DNA from: Pontibacter litorisediminis
GTDB taxonomy: Bacteria > Bacteroidota > Bacteroidia > Cytophagales > Hymenobacteraceae
Direction of reading: 5' to 3'
DNA length: 64,000 nucleotides
Assembly (NCBI RefSeq): GCF_029360645.1
Contig: NZ_JARDUA010000010.1
Location: 1-64,000 of the forward strand
The position numbers were made by a program, and so were the translations under genes. How positions within the stretch are numbered: the stretch's first letter is position 1; every line of letters starts with the position of its first letter. The notes below the pieces were generated by a model. It searched no databases. It saw nothing but the letters and a program-made list of their open reading frames with translations, and was not told the DNA's origin. Below, piece after piece: positions 53,128-60,807 of the stretch.

Positions 53128-53997
53128 ATGATTCAGGATAAATTAAAAGGAACGGGTGTGGCCTTGGTTACACCATTCACTAAGGATCTGGCAGTAGATT
53201 ACGAGGCGCTGCGCAAGCTGCTGGATTTTGTGCTGGATGGCGGTGTGGATTACCTGGTGATCAACGGGACTACGGCTGAGTCGGTAACGACCACGGCCGA
53301 TGAGAAGGTGCAGATTCTGCAGCAGGTAAAGCAGCACGTAAACGGGCGGGTGCCGCTGGTGTATGGCCTGGGCGGAAATAACACGCAGCAGGTGCTGGCC
53401 AATATCGCGGAAACGGACTGGACAGGCATAACGGCCATTCTCTCGGTGAGCCCCTACTATAATAAACCGTCGCAGCAGGGCATTTACCAGCACTTTGTGC
53501 AGGTGGCCAATGCCGCTCCTGTGCCGGTGCTACTGTACAATGTGCCCGGCCGCACGGGCAGCAACATGAGCGGCGAGACTACCGTAAAGCTGGCCTCGCA
53601 TGATAACATCATCGGCATCAAGGAAGCGTCCGGCAACCTGGAGCAGTGCATGTACATTGCCAAGCACAAGCCAGAGGATTTCATGCTCATCAGCGGCGAC
53701 GACCTGCTGGCCGTGCCGATGGTAAGCTTTGGCGCTGAGGGCGTGATCTCAGTGCTGGCCAACGCTTTCCCGGGCAAGTTCAGCGGCATGGTGCGCCACG
53801 CGCTGGACGGAAATTACCGGGAGGCCTCTTCGCTCCTGCTAAGCTTCGTGGACATCAACCCGCTGATGTACGAGGAAAGCAACCCTGTTGGGGTTAAGGC
53901 TGTGCTGGAGCGCTTCGGGGTTTGCTCGGCCCAGGTTAGGCTGCCGCTGGTAGAGGCTTCATCCGGCCTGAAGGACAGGCTGTACAAGCTGCTGTAA
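53128..53997 (+). CDS. dapA: 4-hydroxy-tetrahydrodipicolinate synthase
   Basis: DapA condenses pyruvate with aspartate semialdehyde, the first committed step to lysine and meso-DAP for peptidoglycan. The 289-residue TIM-barrel protein has the Schiff-base lysine K165 in 'IIGIKEASGN', Y137 in 'LLYNVPGRTG' and the substrate loop 'INGTTAES' (about 45-52). The start ATG is followed by 'LKGTGVALVTPF', the normal beginning of the barrel. Confidence 0.97.
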   Translation: MIQDKLKGTGVALVTPFTKDLAVDYEALRKLLDFVLDGGVDYLVINGTTAESVTTTADEKVQILQQVKQHVNGRVPLVYGLGGNNTQQVLANIAETDWTGITAILSVSPYYNKPSQQGIYQHFVQVANAAPVPVLLYNVPGRTGSNMSGETTVKLASHDNIIGIKEASGNLEQCMYIAKHKPEDFMLISGDDLLAVPMVSFGAEGVISVLANAFPGKFSGMVRHALDGNYREASSLLLSFVDINPLMYEESNPVGVKAVLERFGVCSAQVRLPLVEASSGLKDRLYKLL

Positions 53998-54013
53998 CAA
54001 ACCTTCTGCTTAA

Positions 54014-54061
54014 AAACCAAAAAGGGAGCTCTTTCAAGTATAAGAGCTCCCTTTTTGGTTT
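54014..54061. terminator. Terminator between dapA and the lipoprotein gene
   Basis: A perfect 20-bp stem (54014-54033 with 54042-54061) closes an 8-nt loop, TCAAGTAT, that opens the heptamer AAGTATA. It is flanked by A and T runs and lies between convergent genes, so it works both ways. Confidence 0.9.
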
Positions 54062-54078
54062 AGAGTGATCGGTTGTTC

Positions 54079-54939
54079 CTAATCCGGGCAGGTATAGGAG
54101 TAGCTTACTTTTGCCGGACGGCTACCTTCGCCAGCGTACGTAATGGTGCCTGCTACGGGGTATCCCTGCTCGTTGTACTCATACTCAGCGGTGAAGGCCA
54201 CGTTCTCTACCTCTTTAACTTCGGTGCCAGTGCCAGTGCCGGTTCTAGTTGTGGCTTTGAAAGATGTGATAACATTCAGGTTCGGATAGCCAGCGCCAGG
54301 CCTGCGGTGCAAGTATACAGGGGTCGCCGAAAGGGGCGCATACTTACTGGTATCCTGTTGGATCGTAGCTGTATAGAGCGTCTGCCCCCCCTGCCCCTTA
54401 ACGGTAGCCAGCATGCCACCGGACTGCGGGTAGGTTTGCGAGACAGAGCCACTGGCCACTTCCCTGTTATTCTGGTACAGGTAGTCGGTTGCGGTGGTAA
54501 GCCGGCCAAGCTGATCGTAAGCCACTTTATAAGAGGCCAGTTGGTGCACCGCTTCCAGGCCGGGCACCTGTTGCTTTACCTCATACTTGGAGAGGCGCCC
54601 CCCAGGGTTATAGCTGTACACGGTAAACGATACCTCTTCCTCCTCAGGGGTTAGCAGGAGCTCCCTGTTAAGCTTGCCCTCCGCGGTATAGGTATAAGTG
54701 CGAATCTCTTGCAGCTCTCCCTGCTCGTAATGCTCCGTACGGATAACCTGGTTAAGTTCGTTGTAGCTGTAGCTGATCGTACTGGTCTTGTCTCCTACCA
54801 CAACGGTTTGCTCCTGCAGGTAACAAATGCTCTGCGGCTCCGGGTTCGGGCTCACATTGGGTTCATCGTCTTCGCCACAGCCGGTTAAAAGCAACAGGCC
54901 CAGCAGCGGTGCCAGCAGTTTGGTCTTCATGCGCATCAT
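54079..54939 (-). CDS. Lipoprotein with YD-repeat-like beta strands
   Basis: This 286-residue protein has a lipoprotein signal ending 'LLLLTGC', so lipidation and location on the outer membrane or surface are likely. The body has many short tyrosine-rich strands such as 'ISYSYNELNQVIRTEHYEQG' and 'YEYNEQGYPVAGTITYAGEG', resembling YD/RHS-type repeats without the toxin features. It has no known partner here. It may be a surface adhesin-like or structural protein; the function is not known. Confidence 0.8.
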   Translation of the reverse strand: MMRMKTKLLAPLLGLLLLTGCGEDDEPNVSPNPEPQSICYLQEQTVVVGDKTSTISYSYNELNQVIRTEHYEQGELQEIRTYTYTAEGKLNRELLLTPEEEEVSFTVYSYNPGGRLSKYEVKQQVPGLEAVHQLASYKVAYDQLGRLTTATDYLYQNNREVASGSVSQTYPQSGGMLATVKGQGGQTLYTATIQQDTSKYAPLSATPVYLHRRPGAGYPNLNVITSFKATTRTGTGTGTEVKEVENVAFTAEYEYNEQGYPVAGTITYAGEGSRPAKVSYSYTCPD

Positions 54940-55207
54940 CTTTAAGTATACGAAGATACAGTATAGCGGCCTTTTATGCTAAGGGGCTATTTAGAGTTTC
55001 TTTGCCGTTGTACTTCTTATCATCAAAAGCGCAGGCACTTCTACGGCAAATAGCGCCTACGTGTGCCCACAGGCTTGTTTTACCCGAAAACACATATCAT
55101 TTCGTCGAGACTTGATTTTGTATTTTATAAATTTTTTAATTTTAAATTTACTTTTACTGAACCATTTTGCCTCTTTGTACGTCTTAGGTTTAAATCAAAA
55201 GCATATT

Positions 55208-55399
55208 ATGAACAAGGGAAAAGTAAAATTCTTTAATGGAGAGAAGGGATTTGGCTTCATTAAAGACGAGAACAACAGCCAGGAGTACTTCGTGCACGTT
55301 ACAGGCCTGGTAGACGAGATCAGAGAGAACGACGAAGTTACCTTTGAGTTGAAAGAGGGGAAAAAGGGGCTAAACGCTGTGAATGTAAAACGCGTTTAG
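55208..55399 (+). CDS. Cold-shock protein
   Basis: This 63-residue single-domain CspA-like protein begins 'MNKGKVKFFNGEKGFGFIKD' and carries the RNP1 motif 'KGFGFI' and RNP2 'YFVHV' that bind single-stranded RNA or DNA. It acts as an RNA chaperone. The upstream 55061-55207 region is long, AT-rich and free of genes, as is usual for cold-shock leaders that refold with temperature. ATG 55208 is chosen over the open upstream frame because the domain starts there. Confidence 0.96.
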   Translation: MNKGKVKFFNGEKGFGFIKDENNSQEYFVHVTGLVDEIRENDEVTFELKEGKKGLNAVNVKRV

Positions 55400-55419
55400 T
55401 TTTAACATACAGCTACAAC

Positions 55420-55451
55420 AAAAAGCCCTGCACATAAGTGCAGGGCTTTTT
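55420..55451. terminator. Terminator after the cold-shock gene
   Basis: A perfect 14-bp stem (55420-55433 with 55438-55451) with an ATAA loop and T5 tail separates the cold-shock gene from the convergent creatininase gene. Confidence 0.9.
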
Positions 55452-55466
55452 GCTTGTGTAAGGCTA

Positions 55467-56231
55467 TCAGTCGCCATAGCGGTCGTTTACATCTACCCTG
55501 GCCAGATCGGCTAGCAAGCCGGCTATGTTCTGGGCAGCAGCCTCTAAGAAGGCCTTGCCCTTTTCGGCGGTGGCGGCTTTGGGGTTGCCAATGCCGGTGT
55601 CTTCCGTCACCATAGACCATTGCCGCTCTGCCCAGGCCCAGCCTTCCCGGATGCCTTTTATCCTGGACTTGCGCTCTTTGCCCTCTCCGGCCTCCTCCAG
55701 CGGCAGCACCAGGTCCGGGCGCAGGTGCAGCAGCAGGCTTGTCTCCATTTCATCGGCGTGGTCGCCGGGCACCTCGAAGAACTGCTTGCGGTCAGCGGCC
55801 TGGATCCAGAAACAGCTTACCAGGAACATATCGGGGTAGCGTAGCCCCAGCTCCCGCAGCATGGGCTTAAAGTCGTTGCCGCCGTGGCTGTTGAGCACCA
55901 GCAGCTTTTTTATCCCCTGCCGGCTCAGCACCGCCACAATGTCGTCCAGGATGGCCAGCTGTGTGCTTGGGTTCAGGTTAATGTCCAGCTTTATGTCGGC
56001 CTGCCCGGTGTTCACGCCAAAGGGTATGGCGGGCAACACCATTACCTTGGTGCCGCTCTCCCAGGCAATTTTGGCAGAGGCAGCCGCAATGGCATCGGCC
56101 TCTATCACATCGGTAGCGTAAGGCAGGTGGTAGTTGTGGGCCTCCGTGGCACCCCATGGCAGCACGGCCAGGTCTACCTGCTGGTCTTTCAACGTCTTCC
56201 AGTTACTTTCGGCAAGTATGTATGGTCTCAT
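55467..56231 (-). CDS. Creatininase family amidohydrolase
   Basis: This 254-residue protein has the creatininase metal site: E30, H32, H35 and D41 in 'ATEAHNYHLPYATD', a further histidine in 'LNSHGGND' near residue 115 and the acidic 'GDHADEMETS' motif. Members hydrolyse cyclic amides such as creatinine or the formamide intermediates of riboflavin/F420 and mycofactocin-like pathways; the substrate here is unknown. It is probably not a true creatininase. Confidence 0.9.
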   Translation of the reverse strand: MRPYILAESNWKTLKDQQVDLAVLPWGATEAHNYHLPYATDVIEADAIAAASAKIAWESGTKVMVLPAIPFGVNTGQADIKLDINLNPSTQLAILDDIVAVLSRQGIKKLLVLNSHGGNDFKPMLRELGLRYPDMFLVSCFWIQAADRKQFFEVPGDHADEMETSLLLHLRPDLVLPLEEAGEGKERKSRIKGIREGWAWAERQWSMVTEDTGIGNPKAATAEKGKAFLEAAAQNIAGLLADLARVDVNDRYGD

Positions 56232-56267
56232 TCGCTATGCTATTATAGTGTAGTAAGATTATTTACA

Positions 56268-56660
56268 TCAGGAGGTAAGCCAGGCCATTGCCACGGCCCG
56301 GTTGTCAAAGGCCTGGTACTGGATTTTCTCCTTTACCAGCTCGGCAGCGCTTTGGGCAATGGTTTCGCGGCTAAGTTCGGTGGTAGCCAGGCGGGCAAAC
56401 TTCTTCAGGCGGGTGGTGGCCAGCAGCAGCGCCAATTTGTTCATTACCTGCGCGTACACCTCGTTATCCAGTGTCACCCTCGATTTGGTGGTATCTGTGA
56501 GGATATGCTGCACATCATAGTGCTTCACGGTGTTCAGGATCTCTTCCAACATGAAGTTCAGCTCTGGCAGAGCGTATTCGTGCATGCTGGGCCATTCAAT
56601 GACTAGAACATCGTGAGCGGGGTCGAATTCCAGCTTTAAAAAATGACTTGGTATGATCAT
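56268..56660 (-). CDS. STAS/SpoIIAA-like protein, paralogue 1
   Basis: This 130-residue protein begins with a strand 'FLKLEFDPAHDVLVIEWPS', then a helix and 'YDVQHILTDTTK', the strand order of the SpoIIAA-like/STAS fold. It is similar to the gene at 56790 (divergent, 129 bp away) and more weakly to the one at 60056. No phospho-acceptor serine of anti-sigma antagonists is clear. A protein-protein switch or lipid-binding role is inferred only from the fold. Confidence 0.65.
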   Translation of the reverse strand: MIIPSHFLKLEFDPAHDVLVIEWPSMHEYALPELNFMLEEILNTVKHYDVQHILTDTTKSRVTLDNEVYAQVMNKLALLLATTRLKKFARLATTELSRETIAQSAAELVKEKIQYQAFDNRAVAMAWLTS

Positions 56661-56789
56661 GGCAAGTGTGCAGTAAGCTTTAAGCGTTACTAAACTAACA
56701 AAAACTGCCCGTAGTAGTGTACTACTTTAGCCATACTTTGTAAATTAGGTTGATAAAACCACCACAAACAGCAAGCTCTCATCTAGCAC

Positions 56790-57200
56790 ATGATTTTGCA
56801 CCACAACAGCCTGATCAAACTGGAGTACAGCCCGGCCACAGACATTCTGCAGGTAAATTACCCCGACCTCTACAGCTACCAGCTCTCCGAGGTGCGCCAC
56901 AGCCTGGCAGTGATGGTGGAGGCCATCCGGAACTATGATGTGAAGCGGCTGCTGCTGGACGCCAGCGTAACCGCTATCAGCATAGGCGAAGCGGAAAACC
57001 GGGAGCTGAGCATAAGCCTGGCTGCCAGCCTGGCCAAAACCCGTTTGCAGAAAGTGGCGCGCATACACCCCCTGAACCCCACCCGCGAGAGCATTGCGCA
57101 GGAAAACATCAGCAACATACTGCGGGCCGGCCCGCTGCCTTACCAGCTCCGCACTTTCAGCAACCGCACGCAGGCACTGCAGTGGCTGGTAGAGAAGTAA
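56790..57200 (+). CDS. STAS/SpoIIAA-like protein, paralogue 2
   Basis: This 136-residue protein is a paralogue of the divergent neighbour: 'LIKLEYSPATDILQVNYPDL', 'YDVKRLLLDAS', 'TRLQKVARI', 'TRESIAQ' and 'RTQALQWLV' line up in the same order. It has the alternating strand/helix layout of the STAS fold. The shared 129-bp divergent region suggests joint regulation of the pair. The function is unknown. Confidence 0.68.
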   Translation: MILHHNSLIKLEYSPATDILQVNYPDLYSYQLSEVRHSLAVMVEAIRNYDVKRLLLDASVTAISIGEAENRELSISLAASLAKTRLQKVARIHPLNPTRESIAQENISNILRAGPLPYQLRTFSNRTQALQWLVEK

Positions 57201-57314
57201 ACCCCGCCTCTTCCAAGCCAAGTTGGCAGGTGGCCCCTGTGTGCTGTGCCCAAGTATAAACCAATGACGAAGATCAGTCTTTAAGTATTATTTTCTGCAG
57301 ACCTTTGCCGGGTT

Positions 57315-58349
57315 ATGCAGACATCCTCCTACAACAAAGCAATCGTGCTCTGGCTCCTGAGCGGGGCCCTGCTGCTGCTGGCCATGGTGGTGATAGGTGG
57401 CATTACGCGCCTTACCGGCTCCGGCCTCTCCATAGTGGAGTGGAACGTGCTATCGGGCACGCTGCCCCCCCTCAACGAGCAGGAATGGCTCCTTACTTTC
57501 GAGAAGTACAAGCAGTTTCCGGAGTACCTCAAGCTGAACAAAGGCATGACGCTGGCAGGCTTTAAGCAGATCTTCTTCTGGGAGTACCTGCACCGGCTGC
57601 TGGGCCGCATCATCGGCGTGGTGTTCCTGCTGCCGTTCCTGTACTTCCTGTTCACTAAGCAACTGACAAGCCGGCTGTTCCGGCGGCTGCTGTTTATACT
57701 GGCCCTGGGCATGGCGCAGGGGCTCATGGGTTGGCTGATGGTAAAGAGCGGCCTGGTAGACAACCCGCACGTGAGCCACTTCCGGCTGGCCGCACACCTG
57801 GCACTGGCACTAACCCTGATCGGCGTTATCCTGTGGACGGTGGCCGACCTGACCTCCGGCAAACGGATAGCCGCGCCACGCGCTGGCAACCCGCTAGGGC
57901 TGACAACGCTTTTGGTGCTGGCGGTGGTGCTGGTGCAGATCATTTTGGGTGCCTTTGTGGCCGGACTGAAGGCAGGCTTCTCCTATAACACCTACCCGCT
58001 TATGGAAGGGGAGCTGCTACCGTCGCATGTGGCCGGCCTTACCCTGTGGCAAACGCTGGAGAATGGCGTGGTGATGCAGTTTGCGCACCGCTGGGTAGCC
58101 ATGGCCGTACTGCTGGCGGTGGGGCTGCTTTGGTACCGTGCCCGCACCACGCACCTCTCCCACCCGGCCCGCACCCTTACGTGGGCGCTACTGCTAACCT
58201 GTATGGCGCAGGTGGCCCTGGGCATAGCCACACTTTTGCTTGCCGTGCCGGTAACCCTGGGTGTGCTGCACCAGGTGGTGGCTGTGGTGCTTTTTGCCCT
58301 TACGCTGCTGCTGGTGCACCGGCTGCGGTACAGTGAGCGGCTGGCCTGA
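57315..58349 (+). CDS. ctaA: Heme A synthase (COX15/CtaA)
   Basis: This 344-residue, eight-helix membrane protein converts heme O to heme A for cytochrome oxidases. It has the two-half structure with heme-ligand histidines: 'WEYLHRLLGRIIGVVF' and 'HFRLAAHLALAL' in the first half, 'MQFAHRWVAM' and 'LGVLHQVVAV' in the second. The N-terminal 'GGITRLTGSGLSIVEWNVLSG' is the family signature. No oxidase genes are adjacent. Confidence 0.94.
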   Translation: MQTSSYNKAIVLWLLSGALLLLAMVVIGGITRLTGSGLSIVEWNVLSGTLPPLNEQEWLLTFEKYKQFPEYLKLNKGMTLAGFKQIFFWEYLHRLLGRIIGVVFLLPFLYFLFTKQLTSRLFRRLLFILALGMAQGLMGWLMVKSGLVDNPHVSHFRLAAHLALALTLIGVILWTVADLTSGKRIAAPRAGNPLGLTTLLVLAVVLVQIILGAFVAGLKAGFSYNTYPLMEGELLPSHVAGLTLWQTLENGVVMQFAHRWVAMAVLLAVGLLWYRARTTHLSHPARTLTWALLLTCMAQVALGIATLLLAVPVTLGVLHQVVAVVLFALTLLLVHRLRYSERLA

Positions 58350-58739
58350 TCCGGCATTGTACGGGTGGCGCTACATGAAACATACCAGCCTCTCACGTTG
58401 AAGGGCAGATGCGGCGCCTCCTTTGCGCCACTTAATTGGAGGGGAACGTTAGGAACAGATGTTGGCTCCGCTCCCGCTTGCCGGAGCTGACGCCCTTGAC
58501 ACAGCCTTCGCGCGCCGCCGGTTTCCGCAGAGCGTTGTGGGCGGGCTTGAGGGAACTGGTAGTGCCGGTTCATGGCATCCTGCCTCTTAACCAAGGCCTC
58601 CCCTGTTTTGCACATTCCCTAACCAACCCAAAGCCGCGAACACACCTTTTCTGGAGTAGCACTCGTAAAACCAAGTATAACATACAACGGGTATAGCACC
58701 TGATTTGTATTTATACTTGTTTAACTAAGTACATAAACT
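58350..58739. other. GC-rich non-coding stretch after ctaA
   Basis: This 390-bp stretch has no supportable gene. It is unusually GC-rich for a spacer (58390-58600) and then becomes AT-rich with AAGTATAA (58673) and TATACTTG (58712) words just before the small lipoprotein gene. Its composition suggests a decayed gene, but no frame gives a recognisable protein. Confidence 0.4.
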
Positions 58740-58973
58740 ATGAAAAGGATATTTTTAGCAGGATTGGTAGTTGCCACCTCCCTGAGCCTGGCAGCCTGCG
58801 ACAGAACCGATAAAACAACCAGCCTCGAGGCAGAGGAAGACAACAAGGTAGTAGTAGACCGCGACTCTGTGCCAACTGAGTATGAGGTAACTGAAACTGT
58901 GGTAGAGTATGACACCACCACCAGAACCAAAACGGTAGATGCCGACGTCGACAACAAGAAAGACGACAACTAA
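58740..58973 (+). CDS. Small acidic lipoprotein
   Basis: This 77-residue protein has a lipoprotein signal ending 'SLSLAAC' (C20) and a mature part rich in Asp, Glu, Thr and Val with no predicted fold. It is likely anchored in the inner or outer membrane. Genes like this are common near stress-response genes such as mscL, but nothing in the sequence shows a function. Confidence 0.75.
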   Translation: MKRIFLAGLVVATSLSLAACDRTDKTTSLEAEEDNKVVVDRDSVPTEYEVTETVVEYDTTTRTKTVDADVDNKKDDN

Positions 58974-59001
58974 CGCTGCTGCTACGGATGCACCTTCTAT
59001 A

Positions 59002-59039
59002 ACAAAAGCGCCTGCCCATTAGGGGGCAGGCGCTTTTGT
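59002..59039. terminator. Bidirectional terminator between the lipoprotein gene and mscL
   Basis: A perfect 16-bp stem (59002-59017 with 59024-59039) with a 6-nt loop lies between convergent genes. Confidence 0.9.
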
Positions 59040-59056
59040 GTATATGTTAAACGAGC

Positions 59057-59491
59057 TTACTTGGCTGCTATCTCACGCAGGCTGTCTCGCATCTCGGTAA
59101 GCAGCACCTCTTCTTTTGTTGGGGCTGGCGGCGTGGCAGGAGCCGCCGCTTTCTTGCGCTTCAGGCTGTTGATGCCTTTCACGAGCATGAAAATGACAAG
59201 TGCCAGCAGGATGAAGTTGATTACCTCGGTTACGAAGTTACCCCAGGCAAACACGGCTCCCAGGGCACGCGCCTCTTCTAAAGGCAGGCCGCGGGGCACA
59301 TCGCTGGTGAGGGGTATGTAAAGGTTCGAGAAGTCTACATCGCCAATGGCTTTGCCTACCAGCGGCATAATCAAATCGTTTACCACCGACTGCACGATCC
59401 GGTTAAACGCCGCGCCGATGATCACGGCCACTGCCAGATCGATGACGTTGCCGCGCATGGCAAACTCCTTAAACTCTTTCATCATTCCCAT
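59057..59491 (-). CDS. mscL: Large-conductance mechanosensitive channel MscL
   Basis: MscL opens under membrane tension during hypo-osmotic shock. The 144-residue protein has the N-terminal amphipathic part 'KEFKEFAMRGNVIDLAVAVIIGAAF', TM1, a periplasmic loop, TM2 ('TEVINFILLALVIFMLVKGIN', about 84-105) and a charged C-terminal helix. Start choice is clear. Confidence 0.96.
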   Translation of the reverse strand: MGMMKEFKEFAMRGNVIDLAVAVIIGAAFNRIVQSVVNDLIMPLVGKAIGDVDFSNLYIPLTSDVPRGLPLEEARALGAVFAWGNFVTEVINFILLALVIFMLVKGINSLKRKKAAAPATPPAPTKEEVLLTEMRDSLREIAAK

Positions 59492-59744
59492 GATTGTCTC
59501 TTTTTAAGCTTTTAAAATGCTGGGCAACAGCCTGTAGCCGGGCTGAACAAACGGCTGCACAGCTTTTTGAGTATAGCAATATACTATATTTTGAGATAAC
59601 AAAAGCCGTTTGCTGCAAAAGTAACGCCGCCGGAGTTGGGGTAATCTTGCCTGAATAAACTCCGCTTCATGACATATGTCATTTCTTATCCTATTGTGTG
59701 TCAATAACTTTATAAGACATAAACTATACCCTTAACCAAATGAG

Positions 59745-59993
59745 ATGAAGCAAAAAGCTATTGAAGAGGTGTTAGGGCTGGAGATGCGCCCTGCTGAAGC
59801 CAACAAGATGTTCCGAAACGTGTTTGTGTACCTGCTGCAGCACGATACCCGGTGCCTGCTGCAGGCCCTGGATTACCGGGACACGCTGGGCAACACCGGC
59901 AGGCCAGTGGCGCAATACAAAATCTTTAAGTTTATACTTCAGTCGCTGCTGCGGCATAACCCCAGGCAGCTGGTGGCGCTATGCCCTATGTGA
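59745..59993 (+). CDS. Hypothetical protein, 82 residues
   Basis: The frame starts at ATG 59745 and encodes a mainly helical peptide, 'VLGLEMRPAEANKMFRNV' and 'KIFKFILQSLLRHNPRQL'. Codon choice is gene-like. An AT-rich upstream region with repeated short palindromes lies at 59560-59740. No family is recognised; a real orphan gene is more likely than chance, but not certain. Confidence 0.5.
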   Translation: MKQKAIEEVLGLEMRPAEANKMFRNVFVYLLQHDTRCLLQALDYRDTLGNTGRPVAQYKIFKFILQSLLRHNPRQLVALCPM

Positions 59994-60055
59994 GGGGGCA
60001 GGTGCAGGGCCAGCTGGTAAAAAGCCAGGTGTTAGAAATTCAGAAGCGGTGTGCC

Positions 60056-60493
60056 TTAGTCCAGCATCAACCAGTGTAAGGCGTCTGCTTTCAGACCGAA
60101 ATCGTGGAGCTCGAAGGATAGGCCCACGGCGCTAACGGTGCAGGACGAGCTGCGGCCGCCCGGCGGCTGGAAAAACTCGGGAGCCAGCACACTGGCAACA
60201 CGGCTCACCTTGCTTTGCCGCAGCAAATGCTCGGAGCGGTTGGCAATCCACAGCTGGTCTTCCAGGCTGGGGGCGACCAGGCGGCTGTAGTCGGCCAGGA
60301 TACGCTCTATGTTGTAATCCAGCACATATTGGCAAACGTAAATAGTGCCCTGCCTCAGCACCTCACTTGGCACCACCCCGCGCCACTCGCTGCAGAGTAG
60401 CTTTTCGGTAGGGTAATAGCGTAGTGTTAGGTGCTGCTCCTGCAGGGCGGTAAGGTAGTGTCGGTCTGTTAACAGGGTGGCTGGCATAAACAT
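60056..60493 (-). CDS. STAS/SpoIIAA-like protein, paralogue 3
   Basis: This 145-residue protein shares the layout of the pair at 56268 and 56790: 'LTLRYYPTEKLLCSEWRGVV' aligns with their first strands, 'YNIERILADYS' with 'YDVKRLLLDAS', and 'KADALHWLML' with 'RTQALQWLV'. Sequence identity is low, so this is an older duplicate. Function unknown. Confidence 0.6.
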   Translation of the reverse strand: MFMPATLLTDRHYLTALQEQHLTLRYYPTEKLLCSEWRGVVPSEVLRQGTIYVCQYVLDYNIERILADYSRLVAPSLEDQLWIANRSEHLLRQSKVSRVASVLAPEFFQPPGGRSSSCTVSAVGLSFELHDFGLKADALHWLMLD

Positions 60494-60807
60494 TAATTTG
60501 CCCTATTTACGCAACCTGCCCCCGCCACGACCATGCCTATACGTTAATTATTTGCACTTTACACCCTTTTCCCAGCACAGCACAGGCGCAAAGCATAAGC
60601 AGAACTTGTTTAAGTATAGCAGAATACCTGCAGCTGTAGCTCCTCTGCACCTGCTTGCAGCAAGCTGATGACCAGCGCCTTAGCCATACGCTAGCCCCTA
60701 CCCCAAGCCATTGCCCGGAGCGCAGGGCTACAGCTACCACAGGCACTAATAGCAACCCCGCAAAACCCAATACACCACAGCTTCAGACCCGCGCCTGCAC
60801 AGGCCGT
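60494..60807. other. Non-coding gap beside the methylase gene
   Basis: This 314-bp gap has no supportable gene. It contains a TAAGTATAG word at 60612-60620 and otherwise mixed composition. No terminator was recognised after the methylase stop at 60808. Confidence 0.4.

Noticed and set aside
57992..58615. A 207-codon minus-strand frame reaching from ctaA into the following gap
   Set aside because: Most of it is antisense to ctaA; the remaining part in the gap does not look like a protein.
58436..58696. An 86-codon plus-strand frame after ctaA
   Set aside because: Composition is Pro/Arg-rich and random-looking, with no conserved motif; left as non-coding.
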